Source: Hippopus hippopus
Lineage: Eukaryota > Mollusca > Bivalvia > Cardiida > Cardiidae
Direction of reading: 5' to 3'
DNA length: 64,000 bases
Assembly (NCBI GenBank): GCA_946811185.2
Contig: OX328108.1
Coordinates: 8,576,412-8,640,411 of the forward strand
A program made the position numbers and the translations under genes. Shown here piece after piece: positions 63,620 to 64,000 of this stretch (position 1 is its first letter; each line of letters opens with the position of its first letter). The notes beneath the pieces are model-generated. The model had not been told where the DNA came from and made no database searches. It saw nothing but the letters and a program-made list of their open reading frames with translations.

Positions 63620-64000
63620 AGAAGATTTGTTTCGCTGAAACTGAATACGCCGGCTTTTAGCTTAATTCTTGGTATTGATATACTGGCATGAATGGATAGT
63701 AACTTGCCAGTGAATAGAAATGCGGACATGTTTATCCTGCGGGCCCCTGTAGGTCTATTTGCGAACAAATTCACGATTTAAATATATAAGCGTTGCTAGC
63801 ACTACCGCTTATCGATATACACATGGTCTCTTATTTACACCTTAGTAAATTAATATGATAGGGGATAATAATTTCTTGTACTAATTGGTAATTCGATATT
63901 TTATTAAGCGTTATACCCTATAAATCTATTAAGCACTGTATATCCAGATATGTTTTCAACACACCACTTAAAGCAGCAACTGCTACTTTTTAACAATAAT
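63620..64000 (-). repeat. Family L repeat, running off the window
   Basis: TACGCCGGCTTTTAGC, ATGGATAGTAACTTGCCAGT, AAGCGTTGCTAGCACTACCG and AAGCAGCAACTGCTACTTTT follow the order of the copy at 2739. Confidence 0.55.

Overview
This window looks like nuclear DNA of a marine or freshwater bivalve mollusc (a heterodont such as Dreissena is my best guess, made from memory of repeat style and not proven). It is AT-rich, almost free of long ORFs, and packed with short non-autonomous transposons, tRNA-derived SINEs and simple repeats. I see no rRNA gene, no convincing free-standing tRNA gene, no CRISPR array and no intact transposase or reverse transcriptase.

Repeat families named here: A = about 230-bp TTAA-flanked element with a near-perfect central hairpin (over 30 copies or fragments); B = about 210-bp TTAA-flanked element with a different hairpin core; C = about 260-bp element with terminal inverted repeats and an off-centre G/C-rich hairpin; D = about 260-bp element with a hairpin near each end; F = about 480-bp element with a palindromic 3' domain; G = about 190-bp fully palindromic element; K and L = less clear dispersed repeats; S1 to S4 = tRNA-derived SINE families.

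Layout: 1-2400 is a 1-kb direct duplication. 2.4-17 kb is a mosaic of A to G elements and SINEs. At 17.8-18.0 kb (minus strand) lies a probable first coding exon. 18-41 kb is more mosaic, with large GA, TC, CA and TA microsatellites, a tandem 82-bp repeat, nested SINE insertions with clear target-site duplications, and a 709-bp mariner-like element.

The main object is at 41,275-54,508: a 13.2-kb foldback structure. Each arm is an array of 89-bp tandem units capped by a unique terminal inverted repeat of about 165 bp, and a perfect 9-bp direct duplication (TATTTTACA) flanks it. That combination is the hallmark of foldback or Mutator-like (MULE) elements. Its loop carries SINEs, a 541-bp MITE and a short tandem repeat; its right arm was later invaded by a 1.4-kb element with a Helitron-like 3' hairpin.

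From 54.5 kb to the end is more mosaic, with a second probable first exon at 58.58-58.79 kb, clearly paralogous to the one at 17.8 kb, on the same strand and with the same splice-donor phase. No matching downstream exons are visible, so these may be alternative first exons of one gene running off the left edge, or first exons of two duplicated genes. Beyond these two exons I cannot support any protein-coding gene with confidence.
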